A DNA stretch of 48,681 nucleotides from an uncultured Oscillospiraceae bacterium (GTDB lineage: Bacteria; Bacillota; Clostridia; Oscillospirales; Oscillospiraceae): positions 1-48,681 of the forward strand of contig CAJTYK010000012.1 in NCBI GenBank assembly GCA_910584285.1, in the 5' to 3' direction. Under the pieces are notes generated by a model. The model was not told the origin of the DNA and did not search any database. It saw only the letters and a list, made by a program, of their open reading frames with translations. This document shows, piece by piece, positions 31,586 to 39,931 of the stretch. A program made the translations under genes and the position numbers. Numbering within the stretch: position 1 is the first letter of the stretch; every line of letters begins with the position of its first letter.

Positions 31586-33169
31586 TTATACTCGCTTGCA
31601 CACCAACTCCGCCACGATCTCATCCCCCAACAGCTCGCTGGTGCGGTAGATATTCTGGCAGAATTTCTCCAGGCTGAACGCCATTCCCGGACTGCCCTTG
31701 TCCAGCAGCACCCCGGTGACAGTGAACCGCCGATTGGCCTGCTCCGTCCGAAGCCGCTCCACATAAGCGTCCGGCAAGGCACATTCGCCGTCCGTGATAA
31801 AAATGATGTCGGCGTTTTCAAGGTCTTCCTCATCCATCAGGCGCAGGGCGTCATTCATGGGTGTCTGGAAGTCGGTGCCGCCGCCTAAAAAGGTTTCCGC
31901 GGCGGTTACCTTTTCCGCCATGGCATAGCCCCCGGGTCGGAACACCTCCGTTTTGAAGCTCCTCGGCCCAGAAAAGTGGATCAGGGCGAAGCGCCGCCCG
32001 CTGTCCGCCGCGATCTCCAGCAGGGTCAGGGCCACGGCCTTCCCCCAGGCGGCGGGGTCGCCCCAGGTGGAGTCGGACTCATCCAGGCAGCAGATGATAT
32101 CCCCCATACCCTTGTAGATGGGCTCCCGGCGCTGGTACTGCTTGATCTGCCCCCGCTGGTATTTCCGCAGGAACAGCGGCGTGGTCTGGGGCGAGGCCAG
32201 CATGGCCAGCTCCGAGGTAAGGGCCCGGGACAGATCCCGGCCCAACTCCAGGGAGTATTTCTCACCCCGGCCATAGGCGTAGCCGTTGCGCTTGCCCTGG
32301 GCGAAGATCTCCCGGAACCGGCCCAGATACTTGGAGATATCCCGCAGAACCGGGCTTTTACGAACCAGCGCCAGCAGCTCGGCATTGGCCTCGTTTTTTT
32401 CCATGTTACCGGGTTCGTCGCTCCAGGCGCCGATGATGCTCTGTACTTCTTCCGCCTTTTCAGTGGCGGCGTTCACCGCCATGGCTACCATAGCGGCCAC
32501 ATTGTCCTCGTTCTTGGCCGTACTGGCTTCCACCAGTTTACCTACAGCCTCCACCTGGCGGTGTTTGCTCTCCGCCTGGTTGGCTGCGTCTACCACGGAC
32601 TGCTCCAACCCCAGGTTACGCTCCTTGACTGCTCTCATCCGTTCCAGCAGATCTGCCAGCTTTTTTCGTGCTTCCTGCTCGGCATTTTCCAGCTTTTCCA
32701 GGGTGCTCAGCGCGTTTTTCTCCCCACTGATGTGGTCGAGCAGGCCGTCCAGCTCCCCGGCGGTGCGGGCCACAAACTCGGACGCCGCCTCATAGGCGGG
32801 CAGCTCCCGGCCCTCGCACACCGCTTTCAGCGTGGGGTAGTCCTCGCTTTGGGTGATGTACTCCAAAATCGGGCCATTGAACTTCCGGGCGGCCGTGGAC
32901 AGCAAATTATTGTCGTTCTTCCTGGGCATCAGGGAGTAAAAGGACTGGAACACGTCTCGGGACAGGGCCGGGAAGGATGGCAGCTTTTTTGCCGCCTCCC
33001 CCTCGGTCTGTTTCAAACCGTCATCCCCATCCCACAGGTCGGCGTAGATGCTGTCCTCCAGCTTGGTGGAACGCAGCACCCGGTCGGTGGCAGACCTCTC
33101 CCCGGGCGGTTCCATAGCCGCCCAGGGGGAACGCAGTACATCTTCAATCGTGCGGTAGGGCTTGCGCAT
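31586..33169 (-). CDS. VWA-domain protein, ViaA-like partner of a MoxR ATPase
   Basis: 527 residues: a helical N-terminal part with coiled-coil character (about 130-240), then a C-terminal von Willebrand A domain (about 355-525) with a complete metal site: DESDS (Asp363, Ser365, Ser367), GGGTDF (Thr432) and FITDGE (Asp460). Such proteins work with MoxR AAA+ ATPases (RavA-ViaA, CoxD/CoxE types) to remodel protein or metal complexes. A MoxR gene lies about 1.4 kb upstream at 34591-35985 on the same strand. The stop codon of the 58-residue gene overlaps its ATG at 33169, so translation is coupled. Confidence 0.85.
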   Translation of the reverse strand: MRKPYRTIEDVLRSPWAAMEPPGERSATDRVLRSTKLEDSIYADLWDGDDGLKQTEGEAAKKLPSFPALSRDVFQSFYSLMPRKNDNNLLSTAARKFNGPILEYITQSEDYPTLKAVCEGRELPAYEAASEFVARTAGELDGLLDHISGEKNALSTLEKLENAEQEARKKLADLLERMRAVKERNLGLEQSVVDAANQAESKHRQVEAVGKLVEASTAKNEDNVAAMVAMAVNAATEKAEEVQSIIGAWSDEPGNMEKNEANAELLALVRKSPVLRDISKYLGRFREIFAQGKRNGYAYGRGEKYSLELGRDLSRALTSELAMLASPQTTPLFLRKYQRGQIKQYQRREPIYKGMGDIICCLDESDSTWGDPAAWGKAVALTLLEIAADSGRRFALIHFSGPRSFKTEVFRPGGYAMAEKVTAAETFLGGGTDFQTPMNDALRLMDEEDLENADIIFITDGECALPDAYVERLRTEQANRRFTVTGVLLDKGSPGMAFSLEKFCQNIYRTSELLGDEIVAELVCKRV

Positions 33170-33345
33170 TACGCATCCCCGCCTTCCTGCCGATGGCTGT
33201 AGAGCCACTCCCGCAGGACATAGACGGACTGGGCGTGGTTGAAGCCCAGCTCCGGGAACTCCTGCTGGAGATAGGGAACCGCGCCGTACATATTGGTGAC
33301 GCCAGATTCCCGCAGGGCGTCTAAGTAGTCAAAGTATTGTTTCAT
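33169..33345 (-). CDS. 58-residue unknown protein overlapping both neighbours
   Basis: Small frame MKQYFDYLDALRESG ... YSHRQEGGDA, 58 residues. Its ATG (33345) overlaps the stop codon of the Cys-rich gene (ATGA), and its TAA overlaps the ATG of the VWA gene (TAATG). The double overlap and good codon use argue that it is real. It is predicted mainly helical and acidic; no family is recognised. Confidence 0.7.
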   Translation of the reverse strand: MKQYFDYLDALRESGVTNMYGAVPYLQQEFPELGFNHAQSVYVLREWLYSHRQEGGDA

Positions 33346-34055
33346 TTTGTTTCCTCATCCTTCGTAAACATATGCAGATACAGGCTGCACTCTTTGGGTT
33401 GAGCGATGAGCCTAATCCAGAAATTGCATACCTCACCAACCAAATAGAAATTGGATTCATCTTCTGACCGTAAGTTTGTCTGTGCCTCCGGATGAGACCA
33501 GCAAAACCGACGCAGGGAAGTCCAATCACGTAACGCATCGTTAGCGGTCAAAGCCTTGTAGACGCGATCCATTTCGGACTTCATTTCCGCTGTCGCCTTT
33601 TTCCAGTAACCATACCATAGAATTTTCCAGCCATGTCTCCCATCATGATCCGCATGAAGATCTCCAACTTCCCATCGGGGATTGCGGGGATCGTCCTTCC
33701 CGGAAATATAAGAGTCGTCCATGTCCGTGAATACATAGGAGAAAGGGCACGTAGTTTCCAGCTGCCCCAGAATACCGCCACAGGCAGAAGTATCCAGGAA
33801 TTCGTCCACTTTGCCCCAAAGCCAGGCGGTAGTTCCCTTACAGCACATTTCTGGGTTAAGACACGCACTTGATTTTGCAAACTCGCACATAAGACATGGT
33901 GCCGAAGTATAGTTTTGAGCCATATTTTCTCCCAGCCACGCAGCAAAATCACTCAGGACTGGGCGCATTGTTTCAGGTTTCATTTTCTCGGCGCAGTCGC
34001 CGCATACCACATAGCCGGACGTTACATCTTTCTTGCACAGTAAACAGGTTGCCAT
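33342..34055 (-). CDS. Cys-rich protein with N-terminal zinc-finger-like knuckle
   Basis: 237 residues, soluble. The N-terminus has two CxxC pairs (CLLCKKD, CGDC) that could hold zinc; further Cys occur in CLMCEFAKSSACLNPEMCCKG. The rest is Trp- and aromatic-rich without recognised motifs. AAGGAG lies 9 bases before the ATG at 34055. It is the first of the small genes leading to the VWA gene, after the SSB gene. Function is unknown; the zinc knuckle suggests nucleic-acid or protein binding. Confidence 0.7.
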   Translation of the reverse strand: MATCLLCKKDVTSGYVVCGDCAEKMKPETMRPVLSDFAAWLGENMAQNYTSAPCLMCEFAKSSACLNPEMCCKGTTAWLWGKVDEFLDTSACGGILGQLETTCPFSYVFTDMDDSYISGKDDPRNPRWEVGDLHADHDGRHGWKILWYGYWKKATAEMKSEMDRVYKALTANDALRDWTSLRRFCWSHPEAQTNLRSEDESNFYLVGEVCNFWIRLIAQPKECSLYLHMFTKDEETK

Positions 34056-34080
34056 AGCTTATTCTCCTTCTTTAAGATAC

Positions 34081-34114
34081 GGCGGGAGGGTTGCCCCCTC
34101 CCGCCGCTTTTTTT
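34081..34114 (+). terminator. Hairpin with T-run at the end of the SSB gene
   Basis: GGCGGGAGGG / CCCTCCCGCC stem followed by T7 in the plus direction. On the minus strand, where the genes lie, the hairpin follows an A-run and has no T-run, so it may mark the mRNA end by another route or block antisense transcription. Confidence 0.5.
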
Positions 34115-34572
34115 CAGAACGGCAGATCGTAATCGTCATCCGCCAGATCCGCAAAGCCGTTGTCAGAGCCGGCGCCAAAATCACCAGGCAGCTGGAAATC
34201 GTCATCCTTCCCCGCCTTGGCCTTGTCCCCGGCGCTGTCGCCGGCCTTGGGCTTGCTGTCGCCGAAGTAAACGCTGGACACCAGCACCTCCGCGCTGCGG
34301 CGCTTATTCCCCTCCTTGTCCGTCCAGTCCCGGAGCTGCAGCCTGCCCTCCACCACGGCCATGCGGCCCTTGGCGAAATACTTGTCCACAAATTCGCCGG
34401 TGGAGCGCCAGGCCACGCAGTCGATGAAGTCGGTCTTGCGTTCGCCGGTCTCCTTGTCCTTGAAATCCCGATCCACCGCCACGGTGAAGCTGGCCACGGC
34501 TGTGCCCGCCTGGGTGTGGCGCAGTTCCGGGTCTCGGGTCAAACGGCCCATAATTACAATGTGGTTCAACAT
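34114..34572 (-). CDS. ssb: Single-stranded DNA-binding protein
   Basis: 152 residues: OB-fold domain (1-105) with the SSB start NHIVIMGRLTRDPELRHT, an FIDCVAWR strand and KGRMAVVEGRLQLRDW, then a Gly/Asp-rich linker and the acidic tip DDDYDLPF, which recruits repair and replication proteins. Normal SSB length. AGGGGGA lies 8 bases before the ATG. It is an element-borne copy, expected for an ICE or plasmid that passes through single-stranded transfer or has its own replication. Confidence 0.95.
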   Translation of the reverse strand: MLNHIVIMGRLTRDPELRHTQAGTAVASFTVAVDRDFKDKETGERKTDFIDCVAWRSTGEFVDKYFAKGRMAVVEGRLQLRDWTDKEGNKRRSAEVLVSSVYFGDSKPKAGDSAGDKAKAGKDDDFQLPGDFGAGSDNGFADLADDDYDLPF

Positions 34573-34590
34573 AAATTTTCCCCCTTGTTT

Positions 34591-35985
34591 TTATTGCAGC
34601 GCCGCCAGCTGCCCCAGCGGCGTGTAGGTGAAGCCCACCGCCTCGTGGGCCTGCTTACTGATCCGCTCCATGTCCGCCAGCAGTTCATCCGTCAGCGCCG
34701 TTTCGCCGTCCGACTGGGCGGACGCGGCCAGCTTCTGCTGCTCGCCGTACAGCCGCACCAGCTCGCCCCGCAGCTTGATGAGGGCCTTGCTGCCCGCGTT
34801 GGGTTTGCCGGTATCGGCACGGTTGGCGTCAAACTCCGTCTGTACATCCATGGCCATGGCCCGGACGCTGCTCACCTTGTCCTGCATGGGGTTGACGCAC
34901 ATACGGTTCAGCGTCGATTCCACCACAGGCCGGTCAGCGGGCTTCTGCCAAAGATAGTTCTTCAGCGCCAGCAGATCCTGAGACTCCACCTGAGCATGAC
35001 CGGACAGCCACGCCTTGGCCTGGGCGATGGGATAATAGTTGAGGTACTTGCGGTCGGACACCGGGATGCCGTCCTTGCGGAGCTGGCACAGGATATCGTC
35101 CGCCAGTTCGTTGGCGGCATCGGGCACCGGGATCGCCGCCACCTCCGCCTGCATCTGCGCCAGTTCATCCAGCGTGATGGACGCGGTAATTTGTCCGGCA
35201 CGCCCCGCCTGCTTGTCCGACAGCACCGCCAGCCGCTTGGCGCGGTCTGAGATGTCGTCCGTCACCACCTTCAGCTCCAGGCGGTCATAAAGGGCTTCCA
35301 AGATCTTTTCCTGGGGATCGCTGAAGTTGGGGATCTCGTTGGACGCCGCGAAAAAGGAGATAGTGGGGATGGGATAAGTACGGCCCTCGTTGGTGTACTT
35401 GCGCTCGTTGAGAGCGGTGAGCAGGGAGTTGAGCACCCCATCGTTGCATTTGAAGATCTCATCCAGGAACACAATGTCCGCCTCGGGGATTTTCCCGGCT
35501 GTGAGTACAGAGGGCTCGCCGGAGTGAAGTGCCGCCAGGGCCGCCCGATAATCTTCCAACGCAGACGTGTGCGCCCTCAGCAATTCATAGGTGGACGGCA
35601 TATCCTTTTGGCCGGGCAGGCTTTCCACAAAGCATTCCAGTTTTGAACGCAGGCACTGGTAGATCTCATCACCGCTTACAACGGACTCCGGCACACTGCC
35701 GGGGAGCAGGCTGGACAGGTCGATGCGCCCGAAAAGCTGTTCCTCATCGGTCTGCTTGGACAGCAGGCGCTCGAACTGCCGGGCCCCGGTGATCCGGGCA
35801 CGGAACTGGTTGATGGCGTAGCTCTTGGCTTGACCGGGCGCGCCCAGGATGAACAGGTTCTTCCGGGTGAGCAGGGCGATGGCGATGGCCTCCACCAGCT
35901 CCTCCCGCTCCGCCACCTGGGCGTTCACGTCGGCCATGACGGCCAGCATTCGGTCTCGCAGGGTCTGGGTATTTTGATTTGGCAT
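34591..35985 (-). CDS. MoxR-family AAA+ ATPase (RavA-like)
   Basis: 464 residues with a AAA+ module in the first 300: Walker A LGAPGQAKS (Gly48-Ser55), Walker B VFLDEIFKC (Asp175-Glu176), sensor-1 region FFAASNEIPN, and a helical C-terminal part. The pattern fits the MoxR/RavA clade, which acts with VWA proteins. The VWA gene at 31586 is separated from it only by ssb, the Cys-rich gene and the 58-residue gene, all on the same strand. The start at 35985 has GGAG 8 bases upstream. The target could be the element's replication or transfer complex. Confidence 0.88.
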   Translation of the reverse strand: MPNQNTQTLRDRMLAVMADVNAQVAEREELVEAIAIALLTRKNLFILGAPGQAKSYAINQFRARITGARQFERLLSKQTDEEQLFGRIDLSSLLPGSVPESVVSGDEIYQCLRSKLECFVESLPGQKDMPSTYELLRAHTSALEDYRAALAALHSGEPSVLTAGKIPEADIVFLDEIFKCNDGVLNSLLTALNERKYTNEGRTYPIPTISFFAASNEIPNFSDPQEKILEALYDRLELKVVTDDISDRAKRLAVLSDKQAGRAGQITASITLDELAQMQAEVAAIPVPDAANELADDILCQLRKDGIPVSDRKYLNYYPIAQAKAWLSGHAQVESQDLLALKNYLWQKPADRPVVESTLNRMCVNPMQDKVSSVRAMAMDVQTEFDANRADTGKPNAGSKALIKLRGELVRLYGEQQKLAASAQSDGETALTDELLADMERISKQAHEAVGFTYTPLGQLAALQ

Positions 35986-35998
35986 GACGTTTCTCCTC

Positions 35999-36541
35999 TC
36001 ATCCAACCGATAATTGGTTCACATCCATATACTCACGATAACACTCTGGGCACGACAGGTTGTTCTTGGCATGATACCCCGCTACATTCAGCAATGCGGA
36101 ATAGAGCAGGGCTTCCCGTTCCGTCCGGAAAGGCACGGTTTTAAGCTCGCAGCCACACAGTACACAATGCTCCACAGTCACTGACCAGCCGCCGTCATCA
36201 GATGGTGATACCGCAAAGTGGCGGGCGGCCTTGCACAACTCATCCTCCGGCATACTGAACAGCGCCCCAAACTGAACCCAGCTGTCATTCATCTGGTTCT
36301 GCAGCCTTGTGTTTTCCGCCCGCGTCCTGGTCAGTTGAAACCGCAGATATTTGATATCCTCGTTTTCTTTGGCCTCCAGCTCCCGCACACAGGCCCGCAG
36401 AAATGTCACCTGCCAATCCCGCGGCCGCCAGCTTAAAGAGAACGGCCGGATGAACCGAAGGCGGGAAAACAACGCGTCCCATCTCAGCTTGATTGCAGAT
36501 CTTACCCGATCAATGAAACGCATATGCTTCAACTTCTTCAT
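35999..36541 (-). CDS. Unknown protein with coiled coil and two Cys pairs
   Basis: 180 residues as read from 36541 (174 from 36523; neither start has a strong binding site). Basic N-terminus, a predicted coiled coil around KENEDIKYLRFQLTRTRAE, then VEHCVLCGCELKTV and LSCPECYREY, which together could hold one zinc. It overlaps the end of the upstream gene by 32 bases and ends 14 bases before the MoxR start. No family is recognised. Confidence 0.65.
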   Translation of the reverse strand: MKKLKHMRFIDRVRSAIKLRWDALFSRLRFIRPFSLSWRPRDWQVTFLRACVRELEAKENEDIKYLRFQLTRTRAENTRLQNQMNDSWVQFGALFSMPEDELCKAARHFAVSPSDDGGWSVTVEHCVLCGCELKTVPFRTEREALLYSALLNVAGYHAKNNLSCPECYREYMDVNQLSVG

Positions 36542-37358
36542 ATCGATCCAGGTTTTGGTTGACATACTCGCTGGCATGGTGCATCAGTATGCCGCACAGC
36601 TCGCCCATGATCTTGGCGCTCTCCAGATCCCGCTTCAGCGTTTTCAACGTGCCCACATGAAGGGAGCACCGCCCGGATCCGTCGAACCTGCCCTTCAGAT
36701 AGCAGTCGATATAGATGCCCTCGTTGCCGTAATTGAGGATGGGTACGAAATCAAATTCATAGGCGGTGAGTTCCACTCCTTCCCTGATGCCGCTTTCGTG
36801 CTCACAGGGCAGATAATAGTCCAGAATGGCCTCGGCCCTGTCAAAATCACCGCTCGCTTTTGCCATGCGGATCACGCTGCTGAACAGGCTGCCGCCGGTG
36901 TCCCGAAAGACCTCGGTGGGTTTTTGGGGCGGGAAATTCTTTTCCAGCCAGAGCCGGGCCTGCTCCCGATCCCAGTCATGGAACAGCCTAAAGAATTGCC
37001 GGCTGCGCTGGAACTGATGCCGTTCATCCCGGCTCGCATAAAATCTGCTGCGTTCCTCACATCGACCGTAGTAGCCCACCTGCTTCAAAAATTTGTCATA
37101 GGGGTGGGCCGTCTGCACCGTGTCATAGATGGCCTGGAACAGGACGTCCCCGGTCAGCCCCTTCGGCAGCGGGATAACCTCCTCCAGCTCACCGTCGCAG
37201 TCCTTACAGCGGCCCACCAGGCTGACACCCCAGCACTCGCTGAGTTTGAAATAGGACAGCGCCCAGCGGTCGGGAATAAAGTGATCGGTGTAGAAATTGG
37301 CGGCGGCATCGGGCCGGCCCGCCAGATGATAGCAGCATTTGCAGTATCTATTTACCAT
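36510..37358 (-). CDS. Unknown Cys-containing protein
   Basis: 282 residues, soluble. N-terminal CKCCYHLAG and a later CKDCDGEL could form a zinc site. The middle is rich in aromatic and charged residues, with a helical C-terminus. Start at 37358 after a G-rich site. It overlaps its neighbours at both ends (11 bases with the gene upstream, 32 with the gene downstream), as do the other small genes here. Function is unknown. Confidence 0.7.
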   Translation of the reverse strand: MVNRYCKCCYHLAGRPDAAANFYTDHFIPDRWALSYFKLSECWGVSLVGRCKDCDGELEEVIPLPKGLTGDVLFQAIYDTVQTAHPYDKFLKQVGYYGRCEERSRFYASRDERHQFQRSRQFFRLFHDWDREQARLWLEKNFPPQKPTEVFRDTGGSLFSSVIRMAKASGDFDRAEAILDYYLPCEHESGIREGVELTAYEFDFVPILNYGNEGIYIDCYLKGRFDGSGRCSLHVGTLKTLKRDLESAKIMGELCGILMHHASEYVNQNLDRYEEVEAYAFH

Positions 37359-37902
37359 TTTTACAGCCCCCCTTAGCATCAGCCTGCACCCGCGAACGGT
37401 CAAAAGAGTACAGGGGAATCAGCCTGCCATAGTTCAAATAATAAAAATAGTAGGGTTTCAGGCCGTCATCGATTTCAATGACCTCTCCATATTCCAGCTC
37501 CATCCCAGCGTCGGAAAAAATCTGTTCCACAGGTTCCCTCTGCATGGCGTCATAAAGCTGTTTGGCAGTCATGCGGAGATCCGCTTCACATCGCAGCTTA
37601 TAACGGTGTTCTGAGGGGGAGATATGCGCGCCCGGCTTGTAGTCCCTTCGGTTGAGGCACCATTCCAGGAACTCGCTCTTTTCATCCACAAAGCCGTAGA
37701 CGCGGCACACTGGCGGAGAGATCAGCCTGGGGCACCACTTGGGTGGTTTGTACTTTGGGTCAGATCGCTTGAACCTCTTGGATTTCCGCTTTTTGTCGAA
37801 GCCGTTGCAGTAGCGTGTCTGAACCAGGCCATCTCCCACGGATTGATGATACTGGCAGCCGGGGCAGGTTGGCCCCGGGAAGGTGTATTTCTGCTTGCCC
37901 AT
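37348..37902 (-). CDS. Unknown basic protein with zinc-knuckle-like Cys residues
   Basis: 184 residues. It begins with TCPGCQYHQS and TRYCNGFDKKRKSKRFKRSD, a Cys/Lys-rich start that could bind zinc and nucleic acid, followed by RTYR-like aromatic and acidic stretches. GGAGGGCAC precedes the ATG at 37902, and the previous gene stops just before it. No family is recognised. Confidence 0.7.
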   Translation of the reverse strand: MGKQKYTFPGPTCPGCQYHQSVGDGLVQTRYCNGFDKKRKSKRFKRSDPKYKPPKWCPRLISPPVCRVYGFVDEKSEFLEWCLNRRDYKPGAHISPSEHRYKLRCEADLRMTAKQLYDAMQREPVEQIFSDAGMELEYGEVIEIDDGLKPYYFYYLNYGRLIPLYSFDRSRVQADAKGGCKNGK

Positions 37903-38316
37903 TTACGTGCCCTCCCCGGTATCCGCGCCGTGATGTGCCAGCCATTTGTTCACACGCTCCCGGTCGGCCTCATGGAACAGCGACACAAACAGATCGGTGA
38001 AGCACTCCGCGCCATCCGGCAGGTTCTTATCGCCGGCGTTCCACATCTGAAATGCCCGGCGGAAAACCTCCGACAGCAGCTCATCCGATGTGCCCTGGGC
38101 GGGCAGATCATCCCCGTAGCACAGGCGCTTCCCGCAGGCGCGGCACCGCCCAATCCGGCACAGGCAGCGGTCTTCCGGCCGCTCCAATGTGGTATACTCC
38201 AGTTCAAAGCCGGTAAACTCAAAATTGCAAATAATATGGTGTATCCGTGCGGCCAGATCATCCTTTCCCCAGTCAACACAGGTACACAACAGATCCTCGC
38301 GTTCACAGTCCCGCAT
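37903..38316 (-). CDS. Unknown small protein with Cys cluster
   Basis: 137 residues. A central CLCRIGRCRACGKRLC run gives up to five closely spaced Cys, compatible with a small zinc or metal site; the C-terminus is helical (VFRRAFQMWNAG). The ATG at 38316 overlaps the stop codon of the upstream gene (TAATG), with GAGGAG 9 bases before it. Function is unknown. Confidence 0.7.
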   Translation of the reverse strand: MRDCEREDLLCTCVDWGKDDLAARIHHIICNFEFTGFELEYTTLERPEDRCLCRIGRCRACGKRLCYGDDLPAQGTSDELLSEVFRRAFQMWNAGDKNLPDGAECFTDLFVSLFHEADRERVNKWLAHHGADTGEGT

Positions 38317-38720
38317 TACGCTGTCTCCTCGTTGTTTATTCTTTCGCACAGCTCAATGACCTTCTGGCACTGATCCATCTCAAACCCGCCGATGTGGGCA
38401 CGGTCTGGCCGCAGATGGAGCTCTCCCGCCAGCCAGCGGTACGCCCCCGTCCGGGTCATGCGCCCGCCTTTCCAGAGGGCATCGAACACGCGGTGGGCCT
38501 CCATTCGCTTCAGCCGCAGCACCTCGTTGGCCACGTTGCCCAGGGGCCGGGTGGTGCCCTTGTGGCAGCCCACCCGGGCATTGCAGTTCTGGCACTGGTA
38601 GAGGTGCTCGCCCTCCATGCCCAGCCGCCGGGTGGATTCGCCGTAGACCATTTTGGCAGGGATCAGCTTGATGACGCCGCCGCAATAGCGGCAGATGTCG
38701 TTCTTCTTCAAACGCCCCAC
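38316..38720 (-). CDS. DUF3268-type zinc-finger protein
   Basis: 134 residues matching the zinc-finger-containing DUF3268 pattern: ICRYCGG, VYGESTRR, LYQCQNCNARVGCHKGT, RPLGNVANEVLR and AHRVFDALWK. The two CxxC pairs should hold one zinc. These proteins are frequent in phages and mobile elements; their role is not established. The start is a GTG at 38720 directly after the clamp stop codon; a TTG nine bases on is also possible. Its end overlaps the next gene by TAATG. Confidence 0.82.
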   Translation of the reverse strand: MGRLKKNDICRYCGGVIKLIPAKMVYGESTRRLGMEGEHLYQCQNCNARVGCHKGTTRPLGNVANEVLRLKRMEAHRVFDALWKGGRMTRTGAYRWLAGELHLRPDRAHIGGFEMDQCQKVIELCERINNEETA

Positions 38721-38723
38721 CCC

Positions 38724-39920
38724 CTACGCCGCTTTTTTGGCGGTTTTAGCCTTGGAGGATTTGGCTTTGGGAGATTTGGCCTTTGCCGCCTTTTCCGGCT
38801 TGGCTTTTGGCGTCTCCCGCACCACCACCGGGGCGGCAGCGGGTTCCCGCATGGCGGTCTGCATATAGTAGGCTCCCTCGGTGGACAGATCCAGCATCCC
38901 GGCCTGGGCGATCCCCAAAGTGGCGGTGCCGGACAGCGAGCGCAGGCAGGCCATCAAGTCCGGGATCTGATACCAGTATCCGCCCTGGGGCGTCCCGGTC
39001 AGCGGGGCGGTCTCCAGCTCCTGGCAGGCCTCGCCCAGCTCCCCCTTGCAGGAAAAGGTGATCCGCCCGCCGTCAAAGGCCAGCTTCACCCGGCCCTTCG
39101 GATCTACCGCCGCCACGGTTTTCAGCGTCCGGCGCAGGTCGGCCACGTCGGTGAGCAGCGTGAACTGGTTGCGGATGTTGTTCATCAGACGGTCCGTGTC
39201 CATGTAGTCGCCCTCCATCAGCAGGGCCCCGAACGTGAGCCCCGGCCGCTGGAACACCAGGAACCTCCCGGCCACGCCCACGTTGAACTCATCCGCATCC
39301 GAACACAGCCCGGCCAGCTTTTCCAGGGAGTTGGCCGGCAGCAGCAGGCTGATGTTCCCGGTGGATTTGTCGTCGCCCTTGGCGGTGACCAGGCACCGGC
39401 CGTTGTAGCCCACGCCCTTCAGCCCCTCCTGGGTGAACATCAGGTTCACACAGCGCATCAGGGGATTGCCCTTGTCCTCCTTCGTGGCAAACATGGTTTG
39501 CCGGGCCATAGACGGGATGCCGGACAGCTTTACCGTGTCCTCAGGGAACGGGAGCTCTATTTTGGGGAACTCGCCCCGCTCCCCGATGCTCCAGTTATAG
39601 ACGGTCTCCCCGCTGCTCAGTGTGAGCAAGCGGGTTCCCCGCCAGCGGCGCAGCTGCGCCGTCTCGCCGGACATCAGCCCCAGCATCCCCGCCAGCAGCT
39701 TGGCGTTCATCACCAGCGCGTCATCTTCCCCAACGGTGCAAGCCAGCTTCTGCTCCAGGGAGGTCTCGATGTTGGTGGCGGTAAGGGTGAGCGTGCCCGC
39801 GGCGGCGTCAGCCTCTAAAAGCACCCCCTTCAGCGGTTCCAGGGGGGCGTCCTCCGACGCGATGGCCGCAGCCTTCTGGACGGCGCTCAACAGCTCCGCC
39901 CGGTTGATCGTGATGTTCAA
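38724..39920 (-). CDS. dnaN: Sliding clamp (DnaN-like) with histone-H1-like C-terminal tail
   Basis: 398 residues. Three clamp domains occupy about 1-365; the first has TLTLTATNIETSLEQ, matching the strand of the other DnaN-like gene here. The last 30 residues are Lys/Ala repeats (KAKSPKAKSSKAKTAKKAA), unlike normal clamps and resembling histone H1 tails, which would bind DNA non-specifically. The start is a TTG at 39920 after AGGAGG. It begins 12 bases after the helicase gene, in the operon driven by leader B, and could serve as the processivity factor for element replication. Confidence 0.85.
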   Translation of the reverse strand: MNITINRAELLSAVQKAAAIASEDAPLEPLKGVLLEADAAAGTLTLTATNIETSLEQKLACTVGEDDALVMNAKLLAGMLGLMSGETAQLRRWRGTRLLTLSSGETVYNWSIGERGEFPKIELPFPEDTVKLSGIPSMARQTMFATKEDKGNPLMRCVNLMFTQEGLKGVGYNGRCLVTAKGDDKSTGNISLLLPANSLEKLAGLCSDADEFNVGVAGRFLVFQRPGLTFGALLMEGDYMDTDRLMNNIRNQFTLLTDVADLRRTLKTVAAVDPKGRVKLAFDGGRITFSCKGELGEACQELETAPLTGTPQGGYWYQIPDLMACLRSLSGTATLGIAQAGMLDLSTEGAYYMQTAMREPAAAPVVVRETPKAKPEKAAKAKSPKAKSSKAKTAKKAA

Positions 39921-39931
39921 AATTTCCTCCT

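Noticed and set aside
29562..31601. 679-codon minus-strand frame across the polymerase and two following genes
   Set aside because: It crosses three plus-strand genes, two promoters and a terminator, with no coherent protein features.
34081..34114. Terminator of the SSB gene
   Set aside because: The T-run is on the plus strand, whereas ssb is on the minus strand, so it is listed only as a hairpin with plus-strand polarity.
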